DNA of 64,000 nucleotides from positions 14,930,952 through 14,994,951 of the forward strand of contig JBCNJP010000006.1 in the NCBI GenBank assembly GCA_039602395.1, in the 5' to 3' direction. The stretch's first letter is position 1. The number at the start of each line of letters is the position of its first letter. A program made the position numbers and the translations under genes. Of this stretch, positions 20,817 to 29,603 are shown in pieces. The notes below the pieces were generated by a model, which worked only from the letters and a program-made list of their open reading frames with translations, was not told where the DNA came from and did not search any database. This DNA comes from Deinandra increscens subsp. villosa (Eukaryota; Streptophyta; Magnoliopsida; Asterales; Asteraceae).

Positions 20817-22401
20817 GTTCACTTGGCAGATTTCTCAAGTTGAAATCCCGAAGCGTTTCTAGACTCCAAGCATGAAACTTTATGATGGAATCACGGATCA
20901 TGAAGAGCACGTGGCACATTATAGGGAGAGTATGCAGATCAACCCCATTCCAGTAGAAATCAAGGAAGCCTGTCTGTGCAAATGGCTATTGAGCATTCCT
21001 CCTAATACCATTACATCATTTTTCCATCTAGTTAACCTGTTTAACAATCAATTTTCTTGCAGCAAAACCTTTGAGAAGCTCACAGGCGACCTATATCGAG
21101 TAATTCAGAAGCTAGATGAGCCGCTCAGAGAATACATCGCTAGATTCGGACGAGAATCTCTTGTGATTCCCCATCTGGATATGGCAGCTGCCGTAGAAGC
21201 CTTTAAAATGGGGCTCTCTAAGGATTCCCGTTTTTATGATGACCTTGTCATGACTCCTTGCAGGAATTTTGACGAAGTACGTAGCAGAGCCTTGAGATTC
21301 ATCCGTCTGGACGACGACAAGAAGATCCACCAAAGGCTGGATATTTCTAAATATGATCCCAACACTAAGAAGTCGGAATCCCCCGGGAAGCCGTATAGAT
21401 CTCGTCCATACTCCAAACCAGATAATCACAAAGTCAATGGTGTGGAGCAAGACAATGAGATGTACCCTAGGGTATCTGAGTATTTTTTTTCTCTGTTGAT
21501 ATTGGTGGCTTAATGTGTACAATGCAGGATCTTGGTGAAAAGGCAAGATGGCCTAGAAAAAATGGTAAGCAGGGATCCTGGAAAGACAAACCAAGTGGTG
21601 CACCTTCCACGAAGACTTTGGCCACCTAACAGTTGAATGCATAGCGCTTCGGAAGGAAATCAGCTATCTACTCAGTAAGGGGCATCTTAAAGAGTTGATA
21701 GGCAGAAAGAAAATCAAAAATAAGGAAGCCGACAAGGTGCCTCAGAGAGCAGCTTCTCCGCCTCAGGATGATCAAATAATCAACTACATATCAGGAGGCT
21801 CGGACATCTGAAGCACTTCATATTCCTCAGCCAAGAAACATGTTAAGGAATGTAAATCTGAACAGGGTGACAGACCTGTTCGGACATCCACCCTAACTCA
21901 AGACAAGCTGGTATCCTTTGATGAGAGCGACCGTTCTCATTTCCAGGATCCCCACCATGATAGTCTTGTGGTCACTTTGTATATTGCTAACCATTTTGTA
22001 CGCAGGATCCTGATTGATAATGGAAGCTCGGTAAACATAATTCGTCTTGTTGTGCTAAAAAAGATGGGGATTCCAGAAACTGAAATAGTTGCCAGATCCT
22101 CAATCTTGGTTGGCTTTAGTGGTGAAACTAAAAGCACCGTTGGGGATATCAGATTACCAGTATATATATAGGGGGGTAAACTCTATGCAATTTTTTTTTT
22201 GTTATAGATTCTCTCTCTTGTTGCAATATAATTCTCGGCAGGCCATGGATACACGAAATGAAAGTGGTCCCTTCAACTTATCATCAATGCATCAAGCTTC
22301 CCACACCTTGGGGAGTTGTAAGGATTGAAAGCGACCAGCAGGAAGCCAAGAATTGCTACTCAAGTTTAATGAAGAACGCCACCAAGATGACAAAGGGATA
22401 G
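20817..22401 (+). pseudogene. C gag-protease remnant
   Basis: This remnant starts inside gag with VEIPKRF, a stop, then TPSMKLYDG. Next come LKW-type and DMAAAVEAFKMGL segments. The finger region (FHEDFGHLT ... ECIALRKEI) is broken by a stop. The protease keeps LIDNGSS and LVGFSGETK. A short T-rich insertion disrupts the frame near 22190. The segment ends with TAG at 22399-22401, the homologue of the A and B gag stop. Multiple stops and shifts show it is dead. Confidence 0.85.
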
Positions 22402-22407
22402 CAATTA
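22399..22407 (+). promoter_or_regulatory. Gag-pol readthrough signal of C (TAG CAA TTA)
   Basis: The nine bases TAG CAA TTA stand exactly at the gag/pol border, as in A and B. The flanking protein sequence has diverged considerably. This conservation supports a functional recoding site in the common ancestor. Confidence 0.7.
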
Positions 22408-24814
22408 CAGAAAAGAGCGCTTGAAGTACAGGAGGACAGGGAGCTTGATGTCAAAGAAGTCCATCTAGATCCTGAGAATCCTGAAATGAAGGTGCTCTTA
22501 GGTACAGGCATCCCAGCAGATGTTGAACAAGAATTAGTTCAGCTTCTGAAGGCCAGAACCTCAACTTTCGCCTGGAAGCATGAAGACATGACATGTATCC
22601 CTAAACATGTTATTACTCATAAACTTGGTTTAGATCATTCTTTCAGGCCCATACATAGATGACATGGTGGTGAAATCCAATAAGGCACAAGATCACGTCA
22701 AGGATCTCCAAACTGTATTTGACATCCTTGACCAATATAACATGAAGCTCAATCCCTCCAAGTGCCACTTTGGGGTGCGATCCGGAAAGTTTTTAGGCTA
22801 CATGGTTACTGAAAGAGGAATCGAAGCAAACCTCGAGCAGATCAAAGCAATCTTAAATTTGAAGTCACCGTCAAATGTAAAATAGGTGCAACGGTTGATA
22901 GGAAGAATCGCAGCACTCAACAAGTTCATCTGAAGATCCTCAGAAAAAAGCAAGGATTTCTACGATATCTTGAGGAAAAGCAAGAGGTTTGAATGAACTG
23001 AGAAGCACGAAGAAGCCCTGAGATGCCTAAATGATTACCTGTCAGTAGCCCCGTTGCTAATGAAATCAGAAGGTGGGGAGCCGCTATATTTATATCTAGC
23101 TGTTTCCGGAAGCTCAGTTAGCGCAGTCTTGGTGAAAGACCACCAAGGTCAGCAGCATCCGGTATATTACGTAAGTAAAACTCTGCTAGACGCAGAGTCC
23201 ATGTATTCTCACATTGAAATATTAATTCTATCTCTTATAATGGCTTCCACTAAACTTAGACATTATTTTGAAACTCATACTATAATTGTGCAATCTAACT
23301 ATCCTATTAAGGCAGTTCTTAGGAAGCAAGAGATGTCAGGTAGGATGTCTAAATGGGCAGTCAAGTTAAGTGCCTATGATATCAAGTATGAGCCAAGGAC
23401 ATCAATCAAATCCCAAGCCTTGGCTGAATTTGTGACTGATTTCAGCAGTGACATAGAACCAGAAGTTGAGAAGGAAGTCCAGTAGCTTGAGAAGCTCGAA
23501 GAAGACTGTATCCTTTACATTGATGGATCCTCAAATGTTAGAGGAACAGGGCTGGGCATCCTACTAAAATCGCCACAAGGGGACATAATACCACTATCCA
23601 TATCTTGTGAATTCCAGGCTACCAACAATGAAGATGAATATGAACTTTGATTGTTGGGTTGCAATTGGCTAGAGATATGGGCATCCAGTGTATTCGAGTA
23701 TTTGTTGATTCTCTTCTTTTGACTAACCACTTTAATGGCTCTTATGCAGTGAGAGGGGAGAATTTAATCATAAATCTTGATATTGTCAAAAAAATTATCT
23801 TTGCTTTTTGAAAATTTTAACATTTCATAGGTGCCAAGAGAAGACAATTCAGAAGCCGATGCTTTAGCAAACCTGGCTTCATCACCCAGGATCCCTGAGG
23901 ATATTAGGATTCCTATAACGCACATCCTGACGCCGGCAATAGCTCAACAGGAAGCTCACGCAGTCGATGACAATGAAGAAGTAGATGTTGGGAATCCCAA
24001 GGACATCCAGGAATCCTTGACTCATCCAATTATCAAATATATTAAAGACGGGGAGATTTAGATTCCTAAAAGTGAAAATCCTAGGGCTTTTCGCACCAAG
24101 GTGTTACCTTATTTTATCTTAGATAATATATTATACAGAAAATCTCTTGTAGGTGTCTACTTGAGATACTTAGAGAAAGCAAAAGCTCTTGAGGTGCTTA
24201 AAGACATCCATAGTGGAGATTGTGGAAACCACACTAGGGGCAGAGCACTCTTCTCCAAGGTTCTCAGATTTGGTTACTATTGGCCTACAATGAAGAAGGA
24301 TGCCATGAGCTTCTCACAAAAGTGTGATGCCTGCCAAAGGCATGACAATATTCTGCATCAACCAGATGAGCATCTGCATCCTATAGTATCCCTATGACCG
24401 TTCATGAAGTGGGGCATGGATATTTTAGGTAAGCTGCCAAGGCTCTTAGAGGAAAGTGTTTATGCTTGCAATGACAGACTATTTCTCCAAGTGGATTGAA
24501 GCAGAACCCTATGTGCAAGTGAGGGAGAAAAAGGTGATATGGCCAGAATCCGGATGGCATCCTATCAACAAAGGGTTGCAAAGTTTTATAATAGGAACAC
24601 CATGTTTAGAAGATTTTGAGTGGGAGACTTAGTACTGAGAAAAGCATTTCAAAATACTACCAACCCAGCCGATGGAAAATTAGCACCCAAGTGGGAAGGT
24701 CCATACTTGATAGATTCTGAAGAGGGAAAAGGGGCATATCGTTTGGTAAACATGGAAGGAGAACCCCTACCAAGAGCCTGGAATGCCATCCATCTTAAAA
24801 CTTATTTTATGTAA
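22402..24814 (+). pseudogene. C pol remnant with two internal deletions
   Basis: Pol begins after the readthrough site and reads to HSFRPIH, then jumps at about 22655 straight to IDDMVVKS. The RT fingers and most of the palm are lost. The first RNase H (23054-23485), the second RNase H (YIDGSSNVRGTG, with later stops), the integrase finger (CDACQRHDN) and the C-terminal domain (24620-24814) remain. A second jump near 24537 removes the integrase core, including the second catalytic Asp and the Glu. Comparison with E shows deletions of about 455 and 430 bp. Several stops are also present. Confidence 0.85.
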
Positions 24815-24934
24815 GACTCCCATTGAATTCCCAAGGATCCTCACTGCCCAAATTCTGTAAGGTACGTATACTAATCCAATTTCTATATTAGTCTTATTAT
24901 TTTTATCACATGATACTGACTTAAGCATCGGAGT

Positions 24935-24955
24935 GGTGTTAGCTAAGCTAACACC
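24935..24955. repeat. Perfect palindrome downstream of C pol
   Basis: The arms GGTGTTAGCT and AGCTAACACC are separated by one A. The identical palindrome occurs downstream of E pol at 54115-54135. Confidence 0.8.
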
Positions 24956-25285
24956 CACCCCTCACCAAGTGTTGAGTGTTTTGCAGAATTTGAGAATCCT
25001 GAGTATTTTGGGTATATCAGGTGGTTGGCCACCTCTCCTACGTTTAAGGTATCCCACATACCTTCCAAGGTTTGAGAGGTTGACTCATCTCCTAAGTTGA
25101 GTAATCGCCAGTAGCGCACGACCCTCACCAGGAGCGCATGTTGTCCACTAGTATGCTCAAGATGGCCGGACCAGTCCATCCCATGGGTGGCTGACAATCT
25201 TGTCATTGTAGACTGCTGGACGGATTCTCAAGGTTTATAACACTAACGTGTTATCTAAGGTTTTAACATTTTCATGTCACTTACA

Positions 25286-25420
25286 TAAGGGCTTGACCCC
25301 AGTTTTGGCTTAGTCCCAAGTATATAAGGGCTTAACCCAAGTTTTGGCTTAGTCCCACAAAAAAATGGGCTTGTCCCCAGATTTGGCTTAGTCCCAAGAA
25401 TCTCGGGTTTATCCCCAGCT
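25286..25420 (+). repeat. 39-bp tandem repeats in the 3' region of C
   Basis: Four imperfect units start at about 25288, 25327, 25366 and 25404. Each contains GGGCTT and TTTGGCTTAGTCCCA. The same array occurs in E at 54472-54605. No protein is encoded. Confidence 0.75.
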
Positions 25421-25665
25421 TATTTCTAAATTTGCTATCTTATCTTCAGAAAAAATTTCCTTTGGCCCTTGGCCAGGAACCTTATTAATCTCTTTTCAAA
25501 TTCCTAAGGCAGGATATCAAGATAGACTGGCAAATTTCTCCTTCAGGAATCCTGTCAGGATCCTGAATGAGATAAGGTAAGAAGTAGCAGCTTGGATTGA
25601 GAAGCCGACTAAGGTAGAACTTGAAGGGCATGTGATTTATATTTTTATCAGTTAAATCTTAAATG

Positions 25666-26661
25666 GTTACCTTATATATGAGTCCTTTTTATGATTCTTA
25701 ACAAAATATTATAACTAGTTCTACATATGATGCGTAGCATCTAATGCATAAAATAAATAAATAAAAATCCCCTATTTAAATAAGTTTTTAAAATAAAATT
25801 ATCAAGATTGGTGCTTAATTATTTAATATTTGAATTATTGATCTTTGATTGTTTTTTTTAATTAATATTTGAGAAATATATAATTTTCACATTTGAAATG
25901 GATTTTTAATTGAGATTATTAGAATGTGATATTTATTGTTGTGTTGATTTGTTAAAGTTTAGGTGGTTGGATGGTGCGCGATGATTTTAGAAGAAAATAG
26001 CAATTTACAGAAGCGGAATCGGAGATCGTATGAGAAAGTTATGAGAAAAAGAAAAGAAAAAAATAAGAAATAAATAAACGGCCCAGCCTGCTCTCTTTTC
26101 TTTCTTCGGCCCAACTGAAAGGATAGCAGCCCAGCCGACCCAGCTGAAAGGGTAGCAGCCCAGCAGAAGAATCAGGCCCAAAGCAGCAGAAGCCCAGCGA
26201 GAAAAAGAAGCAAAGAAACTGGAGGCCAAAGGGATCGAACCCTGGACCTCTTCCTTGGCAGCGAGTATTCTTACCACTGAGACAGCACCTGTTGCTGATT
26301 TAAATCTGGTTTCCATTTCTTTTATCTTCTTCTCAGTCAGGCCTAGTACTTCGGCTCAGCTCAATGTTCGCGACCAGACTCGTTTTTTAACTATAAATTC
26401 GTTTTTAAGCCTTTTTCTGGAGGAGGGACCACGAAAAAAACCCTAAAAAACCCTAATAAGATCTGGAATGATGGGGGAAGATTAAAGGGTCAAGATTGGA
26501 GCTTTTTGGTCCAAAGTTTGGAGATTTTCAACACTTTCGGTTTGGATCTTCAATTAGGTTCTTTATTCTTGTTCTCTTTAGTCTTGTTTTTCACCGTTGA
26601 TGTTTCTTGTTGTTGAATTTCCAATATGTTTCTAACTTTTTTGTTGTTTTCTTTTTTGCAG
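25666..26661. other. AT-rich non-coding stretch between C and D
   Basis: Homology to E ends at its left border. The stretch includes a poor A/T-rich part (25720-25980), a tRNA-Gly-like relic, and two telo-box-like AAACCCTAA words near 26440-26455. The end of an intron then leads into the D antisense gene, finishing TTTTTTGCAG at 26661. I see no gene here. A possible 103-residue frame on the minus strand (26005-26316) covers the tRNA-like relic and looks spurious. Confidence 0.5.
26222..26289 (-). pseudogene. tRNA-Gly(GCC)-like relic, possibly a SINE head
   Basis: On the minus strand a D-arm-like CTCAGTGGTAAGAA, a CTGCCA anticodon-region match and a perfect internal B box GGTTCGATCCC appear in tRNA order and spacing. 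The acceptor ends do not pair well, so it is not a functional tRNA. It could be a tRNA pseudogene or the promoter head of a tRNA-derived SINE. I could not see a SINE tail. Confidence 0.45.
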
Positions 26662-27444
26662 AACCCAAGTTTGAGAATATCATCAAGAAGCAGCCTGATT
26701 TCAAGAAGCTTGAAGCAATTTACCAGATTCCTGCCAGCGAGAGGGCCCTGGTTCTTGAAGCAACAACTAGCGAAAACAGCTATTCAGCCGACCACACCCC
26801 CGCCATGTCTGGTAAGTCTTTGTAGGATTCTGAATTGTTTACTTATTCGAGCATCTTGGATGTTAATAACCTGTTTTTGTTCGCAGCTCCCAAATCCAGC
26901 GCCTCATTTTCCCTGAAGGATCTTGACAGTCTGCTCAAGATAAAAAAGGAACAGCTCGAGCATCCCACCACCTCCAAGCCGCCTGTCAGCCGGCCGAAGG
27001 CCTCAGCTTCCAAGAAGCGGAAGGCTCCTGGTACTCCTGCAGCTCCCGTGGTGTACCTGAAAACCTTTGAAGATCTTGCCTCTTCCGAGGTCAGCAACAA
27101 GATCCTCTCGATGCAGACCATGATAAACCTGGTAAGAAGCTCATACAATTTTTATGTTAGTTTCATACCTGTTGCAGCTGTTGACCAGGATTCCTGTTTG
27201 TGCAGGGTATTGAGAAGCTGAGCACCCAGGCCATGGACATGGAGCGGAAGCTTGCTGAAGCCCACGAGAAGATCCAGGCCCAAGCCGACACTGCTAAGGG
27301 TAAAACCCTGTTCTACGAGCATAAGCTCGCCGAGCAGCGTCAAGCCCTGGAAGCTAAGATGGCCACAGATGCTGAAATAGGCCAACTCTCGGCAGCCCGG
27401 AGCGTCCTGGAATGCAAAATCTAGATGGCTGAAGAGGCTGAAGC
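26662..27444 (+). pseudogene. Antisense gene of D (exons 2-4; exon 1 missing)
   Basis: Three exons, 26662-26811, 26887-27131 and 27206 onward, are joined by GT-AG introns and read in one frame. The first starts AACCCAAGTTTGAG after TTTTTTGCAG. The second is Lys/Pro-rich (ASASKKRKAP). The last is a coiled coil (GIEKLSTQAMDMERKLAEA). They match E exon for exon. The exon 1 homologue is not present upstream, where unrelated DNA lies. A TAG at 27422-27424 replaces a Gln codon kept in E. The sequence then enters the N gap. This copy cannot make the full protein. Confidence 0.7.
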
Positions 27445-27944
27445 NNNNNNNNNNNNNNNNNNNNNNNNNNNNNNNNNNNNNNNNNNNNNNNNNNNNNNNN
27501 NNNNNNNNNNNNNNNNNNNNNNNNNNNNNNNNNNNNNNNNNNNNNNNNNNNNNNNNNNNNNNNNNNNNNNNNNNNNNNNNNNNNNNNNNNNNNNNNNNNN
27601 NNNNNNNNNNNNNNNNNNNNNNNNNNNNNNNNNNNNNNNNNNNNNNNNNNNNNNNNNNNNNNNNNNNNNNNNNNNNNNNNNNNNNNNNNNNNNNNNNNNN
27701 NNNNNNNNNNNNNNNNNNNNNNNNNNNNNNNNNNNNNNNNNNNNNNNNNNNNNNNNNNNNNNNNNNNNNNNNNNNNNNNNNNNNNNNNNNNNNNNNNNNN
27801 NNNNNNNNNNNNNNNNNNNNNNNNNNNNNNNNNNNNNNNNNNNNNNNNNNNNNNNNNNNNNNNNNNNNNNNNNNNNNNNNNNNNNNNNNNNNNNNNNNNN
27901 NNNNNNNNNNNNNNNNNNNNNNNNNNNNNNNNNNNNNNNNNNNN
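27445..27944. other. Assembly gap (500 N)
   Basis: There are exactly 500 N, so this is probably a placeholder of unknown true length. Most of element D, including pol, may be hidden here. Confidence 0.97.
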
Positions 27945-28938
27945 CAATAGTTGGGTTGATACCTGCGTCCTGCACACTTCCTTGGTTAGGGTTAGCATAA
28001 AAATTATCAAAGTTGTTACCAGCCGTGGCGGTTTGAAGATGGATCTGGGGCCCATATTCAGCATCTCTGAGGATAGTCGGCTCAGTTGTGGTTCCCATTT
28101 GCATGGGGATGAAGTCTCCCTCATGCATCTCCTGAGATGAACCTGGGAATGTGCCTGCAGAGACAGTAGGATTAGAAAATAAGGATCCTTGAGGATCCTG
28201 AGCAGCTCGGAAGCGGCTCTGATATTGTTGGAATGGCTGAGATGAAGATCCCTGAAGCATTTGAGGAGTAGGTGCTGCTGACTGCTGACTCCAAGGCTCA
28301 TGAAGGTTCGTCGCAGCAAACCGCTGTGGTTGAGATACAGGTTGTTGCATTGATACCGTCGGCATTTGATGGCTTAAAAACCCGGCTGGTTGCTGACTCG
28401 AGCATCTCGGCGGCTGCTGACTTCCATATCCACTGTAGTAAGATTCTGGGGGCTGCTCGGAGTAGAACCCAGAGTATTCCAGATCTATCACCCTGGAAGT
28501 CTTCTGATGCTGAGAGCCTGAGAATCCTGCAGTAGTAGCTGTTGCAATACCTGACTTGGGAGCAGTAGAGGAATTTGCTTTCTGTTTTGGCTGCTCCGAT
28601 ATTTCCGGAGAGTCGAACCCGAATGATTTTGGCATCAAAGGGCTAATTTCCTCTACTGGTTTCTTTGATTTCTTCAATTCCATGATCTCCTTCATCATTT
28701 TCTCGTTGGTTTTGGCTTGCTCATCCACATGAGACTTCATTTGCCTGATCAAAACATAAAGATCGTTATTAGAAATAGCAGAGTCAGTGGACGTACCTTG
28801 AGATCCCTGAAAAGTAGGATATTCCACTCTTTTAGCGTCGGTGCCGGTCACTTTCTTCAACATTGGGGGGAGACCAGTGTCGACAGCCGGTTTAGTGGAT
28901 GAAACAGACTTCGAAGTAATTTTTTGTTGGCTCGACAT
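27945..28938 (-). CDS. D gag, N-terminal part (cut by gap)
   Basis: The ATG at 28938 (MSSQQKITSK) gives an open frame of about 330 codons into the gap. It starts with Ser/Lys-rich sequence and a short coiled-coil segment (LYVLIRQMKSHVDEQAKTNE). A long Gln/Ser/Pro/Tyr-rich low-complexity region follows (many QQP and SQQP). The end, QGSVQDAGINPTI, matches the B motif NSVQDSGISPSVE just before the conserved gag core. It is therefore the gag N-terminus of a Tat element, although its low-complexity half is unlike A and B. It is intact as far as seen. Confidence 0.8.
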
Positions 28939-28997
28939 TTTCAAGAATCGATTATGGGAAGAAGATCAAGGCTCTTAATCGAATTCAAACACCGTTT

Positions 28998-29015
28998 GCC
29001 CCATGGTGGGCGCCA
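28998..29015 (-). other. Primer-binding site of D
   Basis: TGGCGCCCACCATGGGGC on the minus strand differs from the site in A and B by one base. It lies three bases inside the LTR and fixes the orientation of D. Confidence 0.7.
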
Positions 29016-29018
29016 AAT

Positions 29019-29603
29019 TGTTTTGGTCAAAAACTGCCTAAGCAATTAGTTGATCAAATTTCGTATGTGAGGTAGCGTGTTTGATGTGAATAAAGATGAA
29101 AATGTAAATATGAAGATTAATACGAGGATGTAACGAGGGAAAATCCAGGAATCCTTGAGTATCCTCAAGGAGCCTAGCAAAAAACCTCGGGGGCCGGTTC
29201 AAAGTACCTGCCTCCTAAAACTTTTATATAATGAACGTTTTGAGTACAAAGGAAATGAGCTCATAATCTAAGTGTAGCAGAGAATCGTAATCGCAAAAAA
29301 GGTGTGTGTGTGTGTGTAAGCCTAGAGCTCCGATTAAATACGAATTACATCATAACAACATCCCCTAAAAACTAGCAACTAACTCCACGTTCTCCAATTA
29401 GCCGTTTGAAGTCCACTTAGTCCACGTTTCTGTTAGTTGACCGGGTCTTTAGGACACGTGATCCATGCTCGAGTTATCCTGCGAATAATGAACAAAAAGG
29501 GAAAAGCAATGGTTAGTAAGGAAATATAATTCAGGATCCTTACAATGATGTGCTTGCGAGCTGATGCGAGCTGCTCATAATCTCCTGAATTCTAGTACCA
29601 ACA
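29019..29603 (-). repeat. LTR of element D (5' LTR)
   Basis: On the minus strand it runs from TGTTGGTACTAG to TTTGACCAAAACA, 585 bp with TG and CA ends. The E LTR (57871-58502) starts and ends alike (TGTTGAGGG and TTGACCAAAACA), which supports both borders. A (GT)8 microsatellite lies at about 29302-29318. No second copy is in the window. Confidence 0.75.

Larger units (their letters stand above)
20817..25665 (+). mobile_element. Element C: decayed plus-strand Tat-like element, both ends missing
   Basis: Gag, protease, RT, RNase H and integrase pieces follow each other on the plus strand, about half as similar to A/B as A is to B. No LTR, primer site or antisense gene of its own is visible. 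The left end is cut by the A LTR. The right end loses homology to its relative E near 25665. Two internal deletions and many stop codons make it inert. Confidence 0.85.
26600..29603 (-). mobile_element. Element D: truncated minus-strand Tat-like element
   Basis: The 5' LTR (29019-29603), primer site and N-terminal gag lie on the right. After a gap of 500 N, the antisense gene lies on the left. This is the order expected for a minus-strand Tat element, but pol and the 3' LTR are not seen. They may lie in the gap or be lost. The LTR is related to that of E. On the right, the LTR abuts the RT start of element G. Confidence 0.65.

Noticed and set aside
26005..26316. 103-codon minus-strand frame as a membrane protein gene
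   Set aside because: It overlaps the tRNA-like relic, has no homology that I recognise, and lies in repeat-derived DNA.
27421..28319. Long frames running through the N block
   Set aside because: They consist mainly of unknown bases. Only the real parts on each side carry evidence.
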